Source: Acidithiobacillus sp.
GTDB lineage: Bacteria > Pseudomonadota > Gammaproteobacteria > Acidithiobacillales > Acidithiobacillaceae
Direction of reading: 5' to 3'
Length of the DNA: 29,861 bases
NCBI GenBank assembly: GCA_028065135.1
Contig: JAPTWR010000061.1
Span: 1 to 29,861 of the forward strand
A model generated the notes under the pieces. It worked only from the letters and a program-made list of their open reading frames with translations. It did no database searches and was not told the DNA's origin. The translations under genes and the position numbers were made by a program. This document shows positions 1 through 7,592 of this stretch, in pieces. The stretch's first letter is position 1; each line of letters starts with the position of its first letter.

Positions 1-533
1 GAACAGATCGTGGTGCGCAAAACCTATTAGCCGATTTATTTCCCGAGTCCAGGGTAATCGCCTGTGTGCGACATATTCCATGGATCATTGACAGCATAGA
101 GCGGTACGCCGTGAAAAATCCGTATCAACCGTCCCTGCTTTATGATTATAAGTCAGGAGGAACGGTTTATATGCACGTGAATAACGTGACAGGACCGCTT
201 GGCCTCGTAGGCTATGCCCTTGACGCACTCAGACAGGCTGTACATGGAATGCAAGCCTCCAGACTCATGCTGGTTCAATACGAGAGCCTGGTGGAGAATC
301 CTGGGATGGTCTTGAATGAAATATACAAATTCATTGGACAAGATGCGTTCCAGCACGATTTCGATAATGTGCATCAGGAGGCGGTCTCTTATGATGAGAA
401 AATGGGCGCCCCAGGTCTTCATTCTGTGTTGATGGTTTGTATGGCTATGTGCAAACTGAGGTGGGAAGTCTTTGCTCGCATCAAACCCGACCAACCTCCG
501 TTTTGTGCAAAACATGGTTGCAAGCCCACTTGA
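1..533 (+). CDS. Sulfotransferase-family protein, 3' part only
   Basis: The frame is open from the window edge (first whole codon at 3), so the N-terminus with the P-loop-like PAPS-binding motif lies outside. The visible part contains LFPESRVIACVRHIPWI, which matches the sulfotransferase segment that follows the 3'-phosphate-binding strand. It is followed by RLMLVQYESLVENPGMVL and then YKFIG, the usual late helices of the fold. Such enzymes move sulfuryl groups from PAPS to an acceptor; the acceptor cannot be told here. The last ~35 residues (after GAPGLHSV) are cysteine- and methionine-rich and do not look like a normal family C-terminus, so this copy may have diverged or carry a compensated frameshift. 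The stop codon is overlapped by the -35 box of the next gene. Confidence 0.75.
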   Translation, partial: TDRGAQNLLADLFPESRVIACVRHIPWIIDSIERYAVKNPYQPSLLYDYKSGGTVYMHVNNVTGPLGLVGYALDALRQAVHGMQASRLMLVQYESLVENPGMVLNEIYKFIGQDAFQHDFDNVHQEAVSYDEKMGAPGLHSVLMVCMAMCKLRWEVFARIKPDQPPFCAKHGCKPT

Positions 534-557
534 TTTTTTGCGGGCTCCATTTATGAT
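530..557 (+). promoter_or_regulatory. Sigma-70-type promoter for the RHH/coiled-coil pair
   Basis: TTGATT at 530-535 and TATGAT at 552-557 are separated by 16 bases. The -10 hexamer is the same as that of groES. The -35 overlaps the sulfotransferase stop codon. Transcription would start about 563-566, some 30 bases before the ATG at 594. Confidence 0.6.
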
Positions 558-562
558 ACACA

Positions 563-579
563 TGTGCTGAACATGCACA
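563..579. promoter_or_regulatory. Small dyad, candidate autoregulatory operator
   Basis: TGTGC (563-567) and GCACA (575-579) form a 5-bp inverted repeat around a 7-base centre. It sits at the predicted transcription start of the gene at 594. Ribbon-helix-helix proteins commonly bind short dyads over their own promoter, so autoregulation is a reasonable inference. Short dyads also occur by chance. Confidence 0.3.
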
Positions 580-593
580 GCAAGGAGAAAGCA

Positions 594-872
594 ATGGCAA
601 CAGCCAATGAACGCATTCCGGTTCTGGTGACTTCGCAGGAGAAGGCACTGATCGCCAAGATGGCCCGGGACGCTCATATGTCGATGGGAGAGTTTCTACG
701 CCGCGCCGCCTCGTCGTTCCGCCCGAGCGAGGACGAGAAGATGCTGGAGGGGATGATTGACCAGATGTTGAAGACAACTGCCCAGGCGAGTGCTGCCGTT
801 GACGACGCATTGTCCTTTGTGGATACCTCAAACAAACGTATTGCAGCCATGGAATCTGGGCGGGTGTATTGA
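594..872 (+). CDS. Small ribbon-helix-helix-like protein (MobC/CopG style)
   Basis: This is a 92-residue protein. The ATG at 594 is preceded by AAGGAG at a good distance; an in-frame GTG at 564 lies at the predicted transcript start and is rejected. The N-terminal stretch IPVLVTSQEKALIAKMA followed by MSMGEFLRRAASSF has the strand-helix-helix pattern of MobC-like and CopG/Arc-like DNA-binding proteins, with a hydrophobic strand, an EK-rich helix and a short S-x-x-E-F-L-R-R-A second helix. The C-terminal half is predicted helical and acidic. It overlaps the next gene by one base (TGATG), so the two are translationally coupled and probably act together. The family is not recognised with certainty; a DNA-binding role is inferred from pattern only. 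Confidence 0.65.
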   Translation: MATANERIPVLVTSQEKALIAKMARDAHMSMGEFLRRAASSFRPSEDEKMLEGMIDQMLKTTAQASAAVDDALSFVDTSNKRIAAMESGRVY

Positions 873-1084
873 TGGCAATCACGGACAAGATGTGGGATGC
901 GTTAACCACCGTCATCAAGATGAATGACAAGGTTGAGGCACTGGCCGGCACAGCAAAGTCACAGCAGGAAAAGATTGAGAATCTAACGGAGCGGGTAATT
1001 CGGCTTGAAACAGCGTTGGAAATTGCATTATCACGTCCGGTTACCACAAGGACTGATGCGGTCCAACTGGAACTCAAAGACTGA
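872..1084 (+). CDS. Small coiled-coil protein coupled to the RHH gene
   Basis: This is a 70-residue protein. The ATG at 872 overlaps the TGA of the previous gene (TGATG). A TTG two codons earlier is rejected because the overlap start is the usual coupling arrangement. Residues about 17-55 carry heptad-like spacing of hydrophobic residues (KVEALAGTAKSQQEKIENL, then TERVIRLETALEIAL), so a coiled coil and oligomerisation are likely. There is no signal peptide, membrane segment or catalytic motif. Its tight coupling to a DNA-binding-like protein suggests a partner or antagonist of that protein. No family is recognised. Confidence 0.6.
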   Translation: MAITDKMWDALTTVIKMNDKVEALAGTAKSQQEKIENLTERVIRLETALEIALSRPVTTRTDAVQLELKD

Positions 1085-1243
1085 TCGCGTTCCGCTGCCT
1101 ACCGTCCAATGGGACGTTCCAACCAGAAGCATTTAAGACCATCCGATCGATCAAAGCCGCTGGGCTTGCGGTTTCCAACCTTGTTTTGCATATTGCCGTT
1201 TGTATAGCGCCCACATACAGTTGCGTTGAGACGCATGACCCAT
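1085..1243. other. Gap without a supported gene
   Basis: This stretch between the small coiled-coil gene and the groEL terminator holds no ORF with a start codon and ribosome-binding site. A plus frame stays open from about 1081 to the TAA near 1243 (includes FQPEAFKTIRSIKAAG), but it lacks a start and resembles no known protein. It may be a gene remnant or chance. Confidence 0.3.
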
Positions 1244-1271
1244 AAAAAAACCGGCCCCAAAGGGCCGGTTT
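1244..1271 (-). terminator. Intrinsic terminator of groS-groL
   Basis: On the minus strand a perfect 10-bp stem (arms at plus 1262-1271 and 1248-1257, loop 1258-1261) is followed by seven T (plus 1244-1250). It lies about 30 bases after the groEL stop codon. Confidence 0.9.
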
Positions 1272-1301
1272 GCTGACGCTACAGACGTCGGGGAGTGGGG
1301 C

Positions 1302-2966
<1,665 letters not shown>

Positions 2967-3004
2967 TCAAAATATGTGGATAGGGTTGGGATATTCAGCA
3001 ATGC

Positions 3005-3295
3005 TTACTTTTCGACGACCGCCATGATGTCGTCTTCACGCATCACCAACAGTTCTTCGCCGTCTACCTTGATTTCAGTGCCGGCATATTTAGCGAACAG
3101 CACGCGATCGCCGACTTTGAGGTCGAGGGCGCGAATCTTGCCGTCTTCCAGAATTTTGCCATGGCCAACGGCAACGATTTCACCCTGTACAGGCTTTTCT
3201 TTGGCAGTGTCGGGAATGATAATCCCGCCCGCAGTCTTTTGTTCTTCTTCCAGACGACGGATGACGACACGATCATGCAAAGGACGCAATTTCAT
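3005..3295 (-). CDS. groS: Co-chaperonin GroES (Hsp10)
   Basis: This 96-residue co-chaperonin forms the heptameric lid of GroEL. The start is [18 protein letters not shown], chosen because it matches the family start and is preceded by GAGGA; a 14-codon extension to 3337 would include the untranslated leader. The mobile loop region ([17 protein letters not shown]) and the conserved C-terminal [17 protein letters not shown] are intact. It is the first gene of the groS-groL operon. The ~100-base leader contains the CIRCE operator, so HrcA-type heat-shock control is expected. Confidence 0.98.
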   Translation of the reverse strand: MKLRPLHDRVVIRRLEEEQKTAGGIIIPDTAKEKPVQGEIVAVGHGKILEDGKIRALDLKVGDRVLFAKYAGTEIKVDGEELLVMREDDIMAVVEK

Positions 3296-3348
3296 TGAGC
3301 ATTTCCTCGTTTTATACAGGTTAGTGGATGACTTCATCCTGGGCGCTG

Positions 3349-3375
3349 TTAGCAGTCACACCCATCGAGTGCTAA
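3349..3375 (-). promoter_or_regulatory. CIRCE operator (HrcA binding site)
   Basis: TTAGCAGTC, nine spacer bases and GAGTGCTAA occupy 3349-3375. This is the CIRCE inverted repeat (TTAGCACTC-N9-GAGTGCTAA) with one mismatch in the left arm. It begins at the -10 box of the groES promoter and covers the initially transcribed region, the usual place for HrcA repression. No hrcA gene is in the window. Confidence 0.93.
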
Positions 3376-3402
3376 TCATAGGCGCTGAGAATGTTCTGTC
3401 AA
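3375..3402 (-). promoter_or_regulatory. Sigma-70 promoter of groS-groL
   Basis: On the minus strand, consensus TTGACA (plus 3397-3402), 16 spacer bases and TATGAT (plus 3375-3380). The -10 shares one base with CIRCE. This indicates strong basal transcription by the housekeeping sigma factor, held down by HrcA; no sigma-32 consensus is evident. Confidence 0.85.
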
Positions 3403-3430
3403 GGGGCAGCGTGTGTCACAGGGGTTCTGT

Positions 3431-4192
3431 TTAGGAAATACGGGTCCAAAGGGATTGCAGACTGCGCAGGAGCACAGTATCGGCGCCTTGCAAGCGATGA
3501 TTGACGCCCGGTAAGGGGCGGATAGCCAGTTCCGGCGCATGGGCGCGGGCGGCGAACTGATAACTGAGGGCAAGGGGTACGTCCTTATCGGCGCTGCCGT
3601 GGAGAATTTCTACGGGACAACGCAGATAAGGCGGGAAGCGCAGAAAATCGTAGCGCCAACTGTCTGCCACCAGATCAAAGCGCATGTGCAGTTCGCCGAG
3701 GCCATAAGGATCTCCCCAGCAGCGCAGGTTGGTGTCCTGCCAGGCTTGTTGTTCGTCAGCGGGCAGGTTCCGGAAAATTTCCTGAATAAAGTTGTAGGCG
3801 GGGGCGATGAGTAACAGGGCGCGGATCTGTTTTGGCCAGCGGGTGGCGGCGATGGTGCCCAGCCAGCCACCCAGGCTGGAGCCTACCAAAAGCACTGGAC
3901 GGTTTTCCAGCATTTGCAAAATCAATTGGAGGTCCGCCAGATAGCGGGACAGAGTCAGGGCCTGAAACAGTCCGTCCGAGCGTCCGACGCCACGCGGATC
4001 AAAGCGTACCCAGGACCAGCCTTGCGCTTGTGCGTTGCAGGCGAGGAGTCGTGATTTGGCGCCCTCCATGTTGGAGGCGAAGCCGGGCAGAAAGACGCCG
4101 ACGGGGTCAGTATGGGTTTCATGAATGAGTCCGCAAACGCGTTCCCCGTTGGGATGAACCAGAGTAAAAGGTCTTTCGGCTGAGAGGGACAC
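3431..4192 (-). CDS. Alpha/beta hydrolase
   Basis: This is a 253-residue cytoplasmic alpha/beta-hydrolase-fold protein. The oxyanion region FLPGFASNMEG (about 34-44) and RFDPRGVGRSDG (63-74) precede the nucleophile elbow GSSLGG with Ser106. The acid is probably Asp202 or Asp204 in HGSADKDVPL, and the catalytic histidine is His232 in GVNHRL, so the triad is complete. The layout resembles small serine esterases/thioesterases of the ABHD10/RutD type; the substrate is unknown. It starts with GTG at 4192, preceded by CGGAG. The start lies only 15 bases downstream of the terminator of the minus-strand small RNA at 4207-4285. Read-through from the small-RNA promoters could therefore feed this gene, or the modules could be attenuators in its leader. 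Its own promoter is not obvious. Confidence 0.9.
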   Translation of the reverse strand: MSLSAERPFTLVHPNGERVCGLIHETHTDPVGVFLPGFASNMEGAKSRLLACNAQAQGWSWVRFDPRGVGRSDGLFQALTLSRYLADLQLILQMLENRPVLLVGSSLGGWLGTIAATRWPKQIRALLLIAPAYNFIQEIFRNLPADEQQAWQDTNLRCWGDPYGLGELHMRFDLVADSWRYDFLRFPPYLRCPVEILHGSADKDVPLALSYQFAARAHAPELAIRPLPGVNHRLQGADTVLLRSLQSLWTRIS

Positions 4193-4206
4193 AGGCTGCT
4201 CCGCGC

Positions 4207-4230
4207 AAAAAAGGGCGACTTTAATCGCCC
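4207..4230 (-). terminator. Intrinsic terminator of small RNA 1
   Basis: On the minus strand GGGCGA-TTAAAG-TCGCCC is followed by six T (plus 4207-4212). The T-tract polarity shows that the unit is read leftward. Confidence 0.8.
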
Positions 4231-4285
4231 TAAAACCACAAAGGAGGAAAGAAACATGCGCTGCAGCCTGCTACTGACTGCAGCG
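4207..4285 (-). ncRNA. Candidate small RNA 1 of a tandem pair (anti-RBS type)
   Basis: The predicted ~79-nt RNA is read on the minus strand. It begins with a perfect 8-bp hairpin (CGCTGCAG/CTGCAGCG, plus 4259-4285). A mostly unpaired segment CATGTTTCTTTCCTCCTTT follows, and it ends in an intrinsic terminator (plus 4207-4230). The unpaired segment is the complement of a full Shine-Dalgarno, spacer and AUG, so it could pair with ribosome-binding sites of mRNAs. About 30 bases are shared with candidate 2 at 4341-4423. A promoter is visible just upstream (4290-4318). Anti-Shine-Dalgarno small RNAs are known (alphaproteobacterial cuckoo/CcsR RNAs, betaproteobacterial toxic small RNAs, neisserial sibling sRNAs), but homology to them is not established here. 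The alternative is an attenuator in the hydrolase leader. Confidence 0.6.
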
Positions 4286-4289
4286 AAAA

Positions 4290-4318
4290 ATATTAGCAAA
4301 TTACAGGAACGCTGGCAA
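4290..4318 (-). promoter_or_regulatory. Promoter candidate for small RNA 1
   Basis: On the minus strand, TTGCCA (plus 4313-4318), 17 bases and TAATAT (plus 4290-4295) place the start at about 4284-4285, exactly at the first base of the 5' hairpin. A weaker sigma-E-like pair, GGAATGT (plus 4322-4328), 16 bases and TGTAA (plus 4301-4305), overlaps it and may be a decayed copy of the promoter in front of small RNA 2. Confidence 0.5.
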
Positions 4319-4340
4319 ATTACATTCCGACCGGTCGGAT

Positions 4341-4369
4341 AAAAGAAGGGCGGACCGTGAGGTCCGCCC
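4341..4369 (-). terminator. Intrinsic terminator of small RNA 2
   Basis: On the minus strand a perfect 9-bp stem GGGCGGACC/GGTCCGCCC with loop TCAC (plus 4348-4369) is followed by TTCTTTT (plus 4341-4347). Confidence 0.85.
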
Positions 4370-4423
4370 AAAACCACCAAAGGAGGAAGAAACATGCGCT
4401 CGCAACCATTACAGCCGCTTGCA
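4341..4423 (-). ncRNA. Candidate small RNA 2 of a tandem pair (anti-RBS type)
   Basis: The predicted ~83-nt minus-strand RNA has the same architecture as candidate 1. An imperfect 5' hairpin (plus 4402-4422, GCAAGCG against TGGTTGC with one G-G mismatch) is followed by CATGTTTCTTCCTCCTTTGG and TGGTTTT, then a 9-bp terminator. The hairpin and terminator sequences differ from candidate 1, while the CATGTTTCTT-CCTCC-TGGTTTT core is kept. That pattern suggests selection on the single-stranded core and on structure elsewhere. A near-consensus sigma-E promoter lies directly upstream, so envelope-stress induction is inferred. Confidence 0.65.
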
Positions 4424-4428
4424 AAGGA

Positions 4429-4456
4429 TTAGAGAACGAGGTCTGCAGAAAGTTCC
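4429..4456 (-). promoter_or_regulatory. Sigma-E (RpoE/ECF)-type promoter for small RNA 2
   Basis: On the minus strand, GGAACTT (plus 4450-4456), 16 bases and TCTAA (plus 4429-4433). This equals the RpoE -35 consensus with canonical spacing and a good -10. The predicted start, about 4423, is one base before the small RNA's 5' hairpin. The promoter call comes from the sequence; regulation by a sigma-E homologue is inferred. Confidence 0.65.
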
Positions 4457-4534
4457 ATGCCTCTGGGATTTCTTTCTGAGACCCCGTATCCTCTGCGTGG
4501 TGGCGCAGTTCTTGCTGCCTTAAGGAACGGATAA

Positions 4535-4555
4535 CCTGCGGAAAATGTCCGCAGG
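4535..4555. other. Perfect hairpin in the dsbD leader region
   Basis: CCTGCGGA (4535-4542), loop AAATG and TCCGCAGG (4548-4555) form an 8-bp stem ending 32 bases before the dsbD ATG. There is no T-tract on either side, so it is not a normal terminator. It could be an operator or an mRNA leader structure. Confidence 0.45.
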
Positions 4556-4587
4556 GTAATGACAGCGTGGTGAGGAGCGATGCAGGG

Positions 4588-6417
4588 ATGAAAATTGGAG
4601 CAGGGAATAGGACCATTCGGGCCAGGAACGCATCGGTGTGGAGTGCCATTTTCGGTTTCCTGCTGCTGTTTTGGCTACCGTTAACCCACGCTGCACCATT
4701 TTTGGCGCCGGACCAGGCCTTTCGCTTTGACGCGAGACTGAGCGGCCACGACCAGTTGCAACTGCGCTGGAATGTGGCGCCGGGATACCACCTGTACCGC
4801 GACCGGATAAAATTCTCCGTGACTCCGGGCAGCATTATCCTCGGTCGTTACACCTTGCCCACGGGGATGATGCTGAATGATCCCGCCTTTGGCAAAGTAC
4901 GGGTGCTGGAAGGACAAAATACCCTCACGGTACCTTTCACCATCCAAGGAACGGCCCCTGCGTTCATTGAACTAAAAGGCACCTATCAGGGCTGTGCCAA
5001 TGCCGGCGTTTGTTACCCTGAGCAGACCAAGACGATCAGGCTGGCTTTGCCCCGGCAAGCTATGGCATCTCCGGCGGCGCCTGTTGTGCAGTCACCGAAC
5101 GTGGTGGCCACATCTGCCGCGATCAGCCCGACGAGTAATGCCGGGGCCATCGCGGGGGCTTTGCAGGGTCGTTTCTGGCTGACGTTGGGGCTCTTTTTCC
5201 TCTCCGGGCTGGGTCTGGCGTTCACACCCTGTATTTTCCCCATGATCCCTATTCTCTCGGCGCTGATTATCGGGCAGGAGGCAGGGCACGGCCAGCAACG
5301 CTCACGTGCCTTTGCGCTTTCCATCGCCTATGTGCTGGGGATGTCACTGACTTATACGATCGCCGGAGTGCTCGCGGCGGTGACTGGGGCCTATATGCAG
5401 GCAGCCTTTCAGAGCCCTTGGGTACTGGGGGTTTTTGCATTTATTTTTGTGCTGTTGGCACTATCCATGTTTGATTTTTACGAACTGCAAATGCCGAGCA
5501 GTATCCAGACGCGCCTGGCGGGCACGGGACGGGGCGGACATCTGTTCAGTACCTTTGTCATGGGGGCACTGTCAGCGCTGATTGTCGGACCTTGCGTGGC
5601 GGCACCCCTGGCGGGCGGGCTGCTCTTTATTTCGCAGACGGGGAATGTTTTCCTTGGCGGATTATCGCTCTTCGTGCTCAGTTTGGGGATGGGGGTGCCC
5701 TTACTGATCATCGGCACTTCCGCTGGCCATTTGTTGCCGCGCGCTGGCGCTTGGATGGATGCCGTCAAAGCGGTTTTTGGCGTATTGATGTTGGGCGTCG
5801 CTATCTGGCTACTGGCTCGGGTTTTGCCGGGGCCGGTGAGTCTGGCCTTGTGGTCAGCGCTGGCGGTGATCAGCGCCATGTATCTTGGCGCGCTGGATGT
5901 GATGGCGGCGGGCGCTTCGGGCTGGCGCCGTTTCTGGAAAGGTGTCGGCGTCTTATTGCTGGCCTATGGTTTGGTTATGGGCTTGGGGGCACTGAGTGGG
6001 GCCAGTGATCCGTTACAACCACTGACACCTTACACGGCAGGACCGGCGCATCAGGAAACTCGGCCGGGTGCGCTGCACTTTAGCGTGGTAAAAACTCCGG
6101 AGGCTTTACAGAATGCGCTGGCGCAAGCTCACGGCAAGCCGGTACTGGTGGATTACTGGGCAAGCTGGTGCGTGGAATGCGTGCGTATGGATAAAGTCAC
6201 TTTCGCCGATCCGCGGGTGCGGGCCGCTTTACGGGGATGGGTGCTGATCCGCGTGGATGTAACAAAGGATGATGCCGCCAGTCGTGTCCTCCTGAAACGT
6301 CACAATCTGGTCGGCCCTCCCGCCTTCATCGCCGTAGGTGCCGACGGCAAGATGGCCGCGCAGCAGGAAGGGTATTTAGGATCAGAGGCGTTTTTGCAGT
6401 GGCTGCCGAAATCTTAG
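4588..6417 (+). CDS. dsbD: Thiol:disulfide interchange protein DsbD
   Basis: This inner-membrane protein passes electrons from cytoplasmic thioredoxin to periplasmic disulfide isomerases and cytochrome-maturation thiols. It has all three modules in 609 residues (E. coli DsbD is ~565). After a signal peptide (cleavage near THA-AP, about residue 35) comes the alpha domain, with its cysteine pair in GTYQGCANAGVCYPEQ (Cys136, Cys142). The multi-span membrane core carries Cys215 in AFTPCIFPMIPIL and Cys336 in VGPCVAAPLAGG. The C-terminal gamma thioredoxin domain has WASWCVEC (Cys528, Cys531). The ATG at 4588 is chosen so that a clean signal peptide starts the protein; it has GAGGAG about 11 bases upstream. 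A GTG at 4567 would add seven residues. It faces the convergent zinc-finger gene 20 bases away. Confidence 0.97.
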   Translation: MKIGAGNRTIRARNASVWSAIFGFLLLFWLPLTHAAPFLAPDQAFRFDARLSGHDQLQLRWNVAPGYHLYRDRIKFSVTPGSIILGRYTLPTGMMLNDPAFGKVRVLEGQNTLTVPFTIQGTAPAFIELKGTYQGCANAGVCYPEQTKTIRLALPRQAMASPAAPVVQSPNVVATSAAISPTSNAGAIAGALQGRFWLTLGLFFLSGLGLAFTPCIFPMIPILSALIIGQEAGHGQQRSRAFALSIAYVLGMSLTYTIAGVLAAVTGAYMQAAFQSPWVLGVFAFIFVLLALSMFDFYELQMPSSIQTRLAGTGRGGHLFSTFVMGALSALIVGPCVAAPLAGGLLFISQTGNVFLGGLSLFVLSLGMGVPLLIIGTSAGHLLPRAGAWMDAVKAVFGVLMLGVAIWLLARVLPGPVSLALWSALAVISAMYLGALDVMAAGASGWRRFWKGVGVLLLAYGLVMGLGALSGASDPLQPLTPYTAGPAHQETRPGALHFSVVKTPEALQNALAQAHGKPVLVDYWASWCVECVRMDKVTFADPRVRAALRGWVLIRVDVTKDDAASRVLLKRHNLVGPPAFIAVGADGKMAAQQEGYLGSEAFLQWLPKS

Positions 6418-6437
6418 AGTAGTCATGCCGATGCTTT

Positions 6438-6650
6438 TCAGTGCCCCGCCGCCTTCTTTACTGGCCAGCCCTTGAGTACATAAAGTGTCCCGCAATACGG
6501 GCAGCGGACTTCTCCGGTTTCTTCGATCTTGAGAAAGACCCGGGGGTGCCCGTTCCAGCGGCTCATGCTGGGCATGGGGCAGTAGAGGGGGAGGTCTTTG
6601 GCTTCCACCTCGGTATAGCTCTGGTCACAGCACTTGATGGGTTGGGTCAT
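6438..6650 (-). CDS. Small CHCC zinc-finger protein (NDUFS6-like domain)
   Basis: This 70-residue protein has Cys24, His35, Cys50 and Cys53 in the order C-x10-H-x14-C-x2-C (LYCPMPSMSRWNGHPRVFL, then VRCPYCGTLYVL). That is the zf-CHCC pattern shared with the mitochondrial complex I subunit NDUFS6 and small bacterial proteins often found beside ilvE or waaF-type genes. It is thought to bind zinc; its exact role in bacteria is unknown. The start MTQPIKCCDQ follows the ilvE stop by four bases; the ribosome-binding site is weak, so translation is probably coupled to ilvE. A longer in-frame start at 6689 inside ilvE is less likely. Confidence 0.9.
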   Translation of the reverse strand: MTQPIKCCDQSYTEVEAKDLPLYCPMPSMSRWNGHPRVFLKIEETGEVRCPYCGTLYVLKGWPVKKAAGH

Positions 6651-6654
6651 GGGG

Positions 6655-7578
6655 TCAGCCAACGTGATGCAGCCATTCCGGATGGTCATCGCGGCGCCCG
6701 GTTACGGTGTCGAAGTAGCGGCTTTGCAGCATTTCGGTGACCGGACCACGATGCCCTTCGCCGATGACCCGGCCATCAATCTCGCGGATGGGGGTGACTT
6801 CCGCCGCGGTGCCGGTGAAGAAGGCTTCGTCGGCAATATAGAACTCGTCGCGGGTCAGTTGCTTCTCGACGATGGGGATGCCGGCTTCGCGGGCGAAGCG
6901 CAGGATGGTATCGCGGGTGATACCCTCCAGGGCGCTGGTCAGTGTCGGCGTGTAAAGAATGCCGTCGCGGATCATAAAGATATTTTCGCCGGAACCTTCC
7001 GCGACATAGCCTTCACGATCCAGCAGCAGGGCTTCATCATAGCCGCAGGACGAAGCCTCGCGCTGGGCCAGCATGGAGTTCATGTAGTTGCCGGTGGCCT
7101 TGGCCTTGCACAGGTGCACGTTGACATGGTGACGGCTGAAGGAACTCACCTTGACGCGGATCCCTTTTTCCAGCGCTTCCTGGCCCAAATAGCTGCCCCA
7201 GCTCCAGGCGGCGATGAGTGCATGGACCTTGAGTCCCTTGGCGGACAAGCCCATACCTTCAGCACCGTAGAAGAGTAGGGGGCGGATATAAGCGGACTCC
7301 AGCTTATTAGCGCGGATGACTTCTTTGGTGGCGTCGTTGATCTGCTCTTGCGTGAAGGGGACCTCCATCTGCAAAATCTTGGCGCTGTTGAAGAGGCGTT
7401 TGGTGTGTTCCGGCAGGCGGAAAATGGCGGTGCCCTGGAGGGTGGCATAGGCACGTTCGCCCTCAAAACAGCCCATGCCGTAATGTAGGCTGTGGGTGAG
7501 GCCATGCACGGTGGCCTCCCGCCAGGGGACCATCTTGCCGTCAAACCAGATAAAACCGTCGCGTTCCGCCATGGACAT
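6655..7578 (-). CDS. ilvE: Branched-chain amino acid aminotransferase IlvE
   Basis: This is a 307-residue fold-type IV PLP aminotransferase, catalysing the last step of leucine, isoleucine and valine synthesis with glutamate as donor. HYGMGCFEGERAY near the N-terminus and AKATGNYMNS hold the family pattern; the second lysine of CKAKATGN (about Lys160) is the expected Schiff-base residue. Further markers are YVAEGSGENIF, GITRDTILRFA and TGTAAEVTPI. The ATG at 7578 is chosen because AGGAGA lies seven bases upstream; an in-frame GTG at 7584 would crowd that site. It lies just downstream of glnE, with its ribosome-binding site next to the glnE stop, so glnE-ilvE-zinc finger form one operon. Confidence 0.97.
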   Translation of the reverse strand: MSMAERDGFIWFDGKMVPWREATVHGLTHSLHYGMGCFEGERAYATLQGTAIFRLPEHTKRLFNSAKILQMEVPFTQEQINDATKEVIRANKLESAYIRPLLFYGAEGMGLSAKGLKVHALIAAWSWGSYLGQEALEKGIRVKVSSFSRHHVNVHLCKAKATGNYMNSMLAQREASSCGYDEALLLDREGYVAEGSGENIFMIRDGILYTPTLTSALEGITRDTILRFAREAGIPIVEKQLTRDEFYIADEAFFTGTAAEVTPIREIDGRVIGEGHRGPVTEMLQSRYFDTVTGRRDDHPEWLHHVG

Positions 7579-7592
7579 CGTCACATCTCCTG

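Noticed and set aside
4256..4342. Plus-strand 28-codon ORF with a perfect Shine-Dalgarno (AAAGGAGG) in front of ATG
   Set aside because: The Shine-Dalgarno-ATG is the complement of the small-RNA core. The T-tracts of both hairpins, the promoters and the hairpin positions all fit minus-strand RNAs, and the encoded peptide shows no similarity to the one from the second copy beyond the first residues.
4394..4432. Plus-strand 12-codon ORF in the second module
   Set aside because: Same reasoning; peptide length and sequence are not conserved between the copies, whereas the RNA core is.
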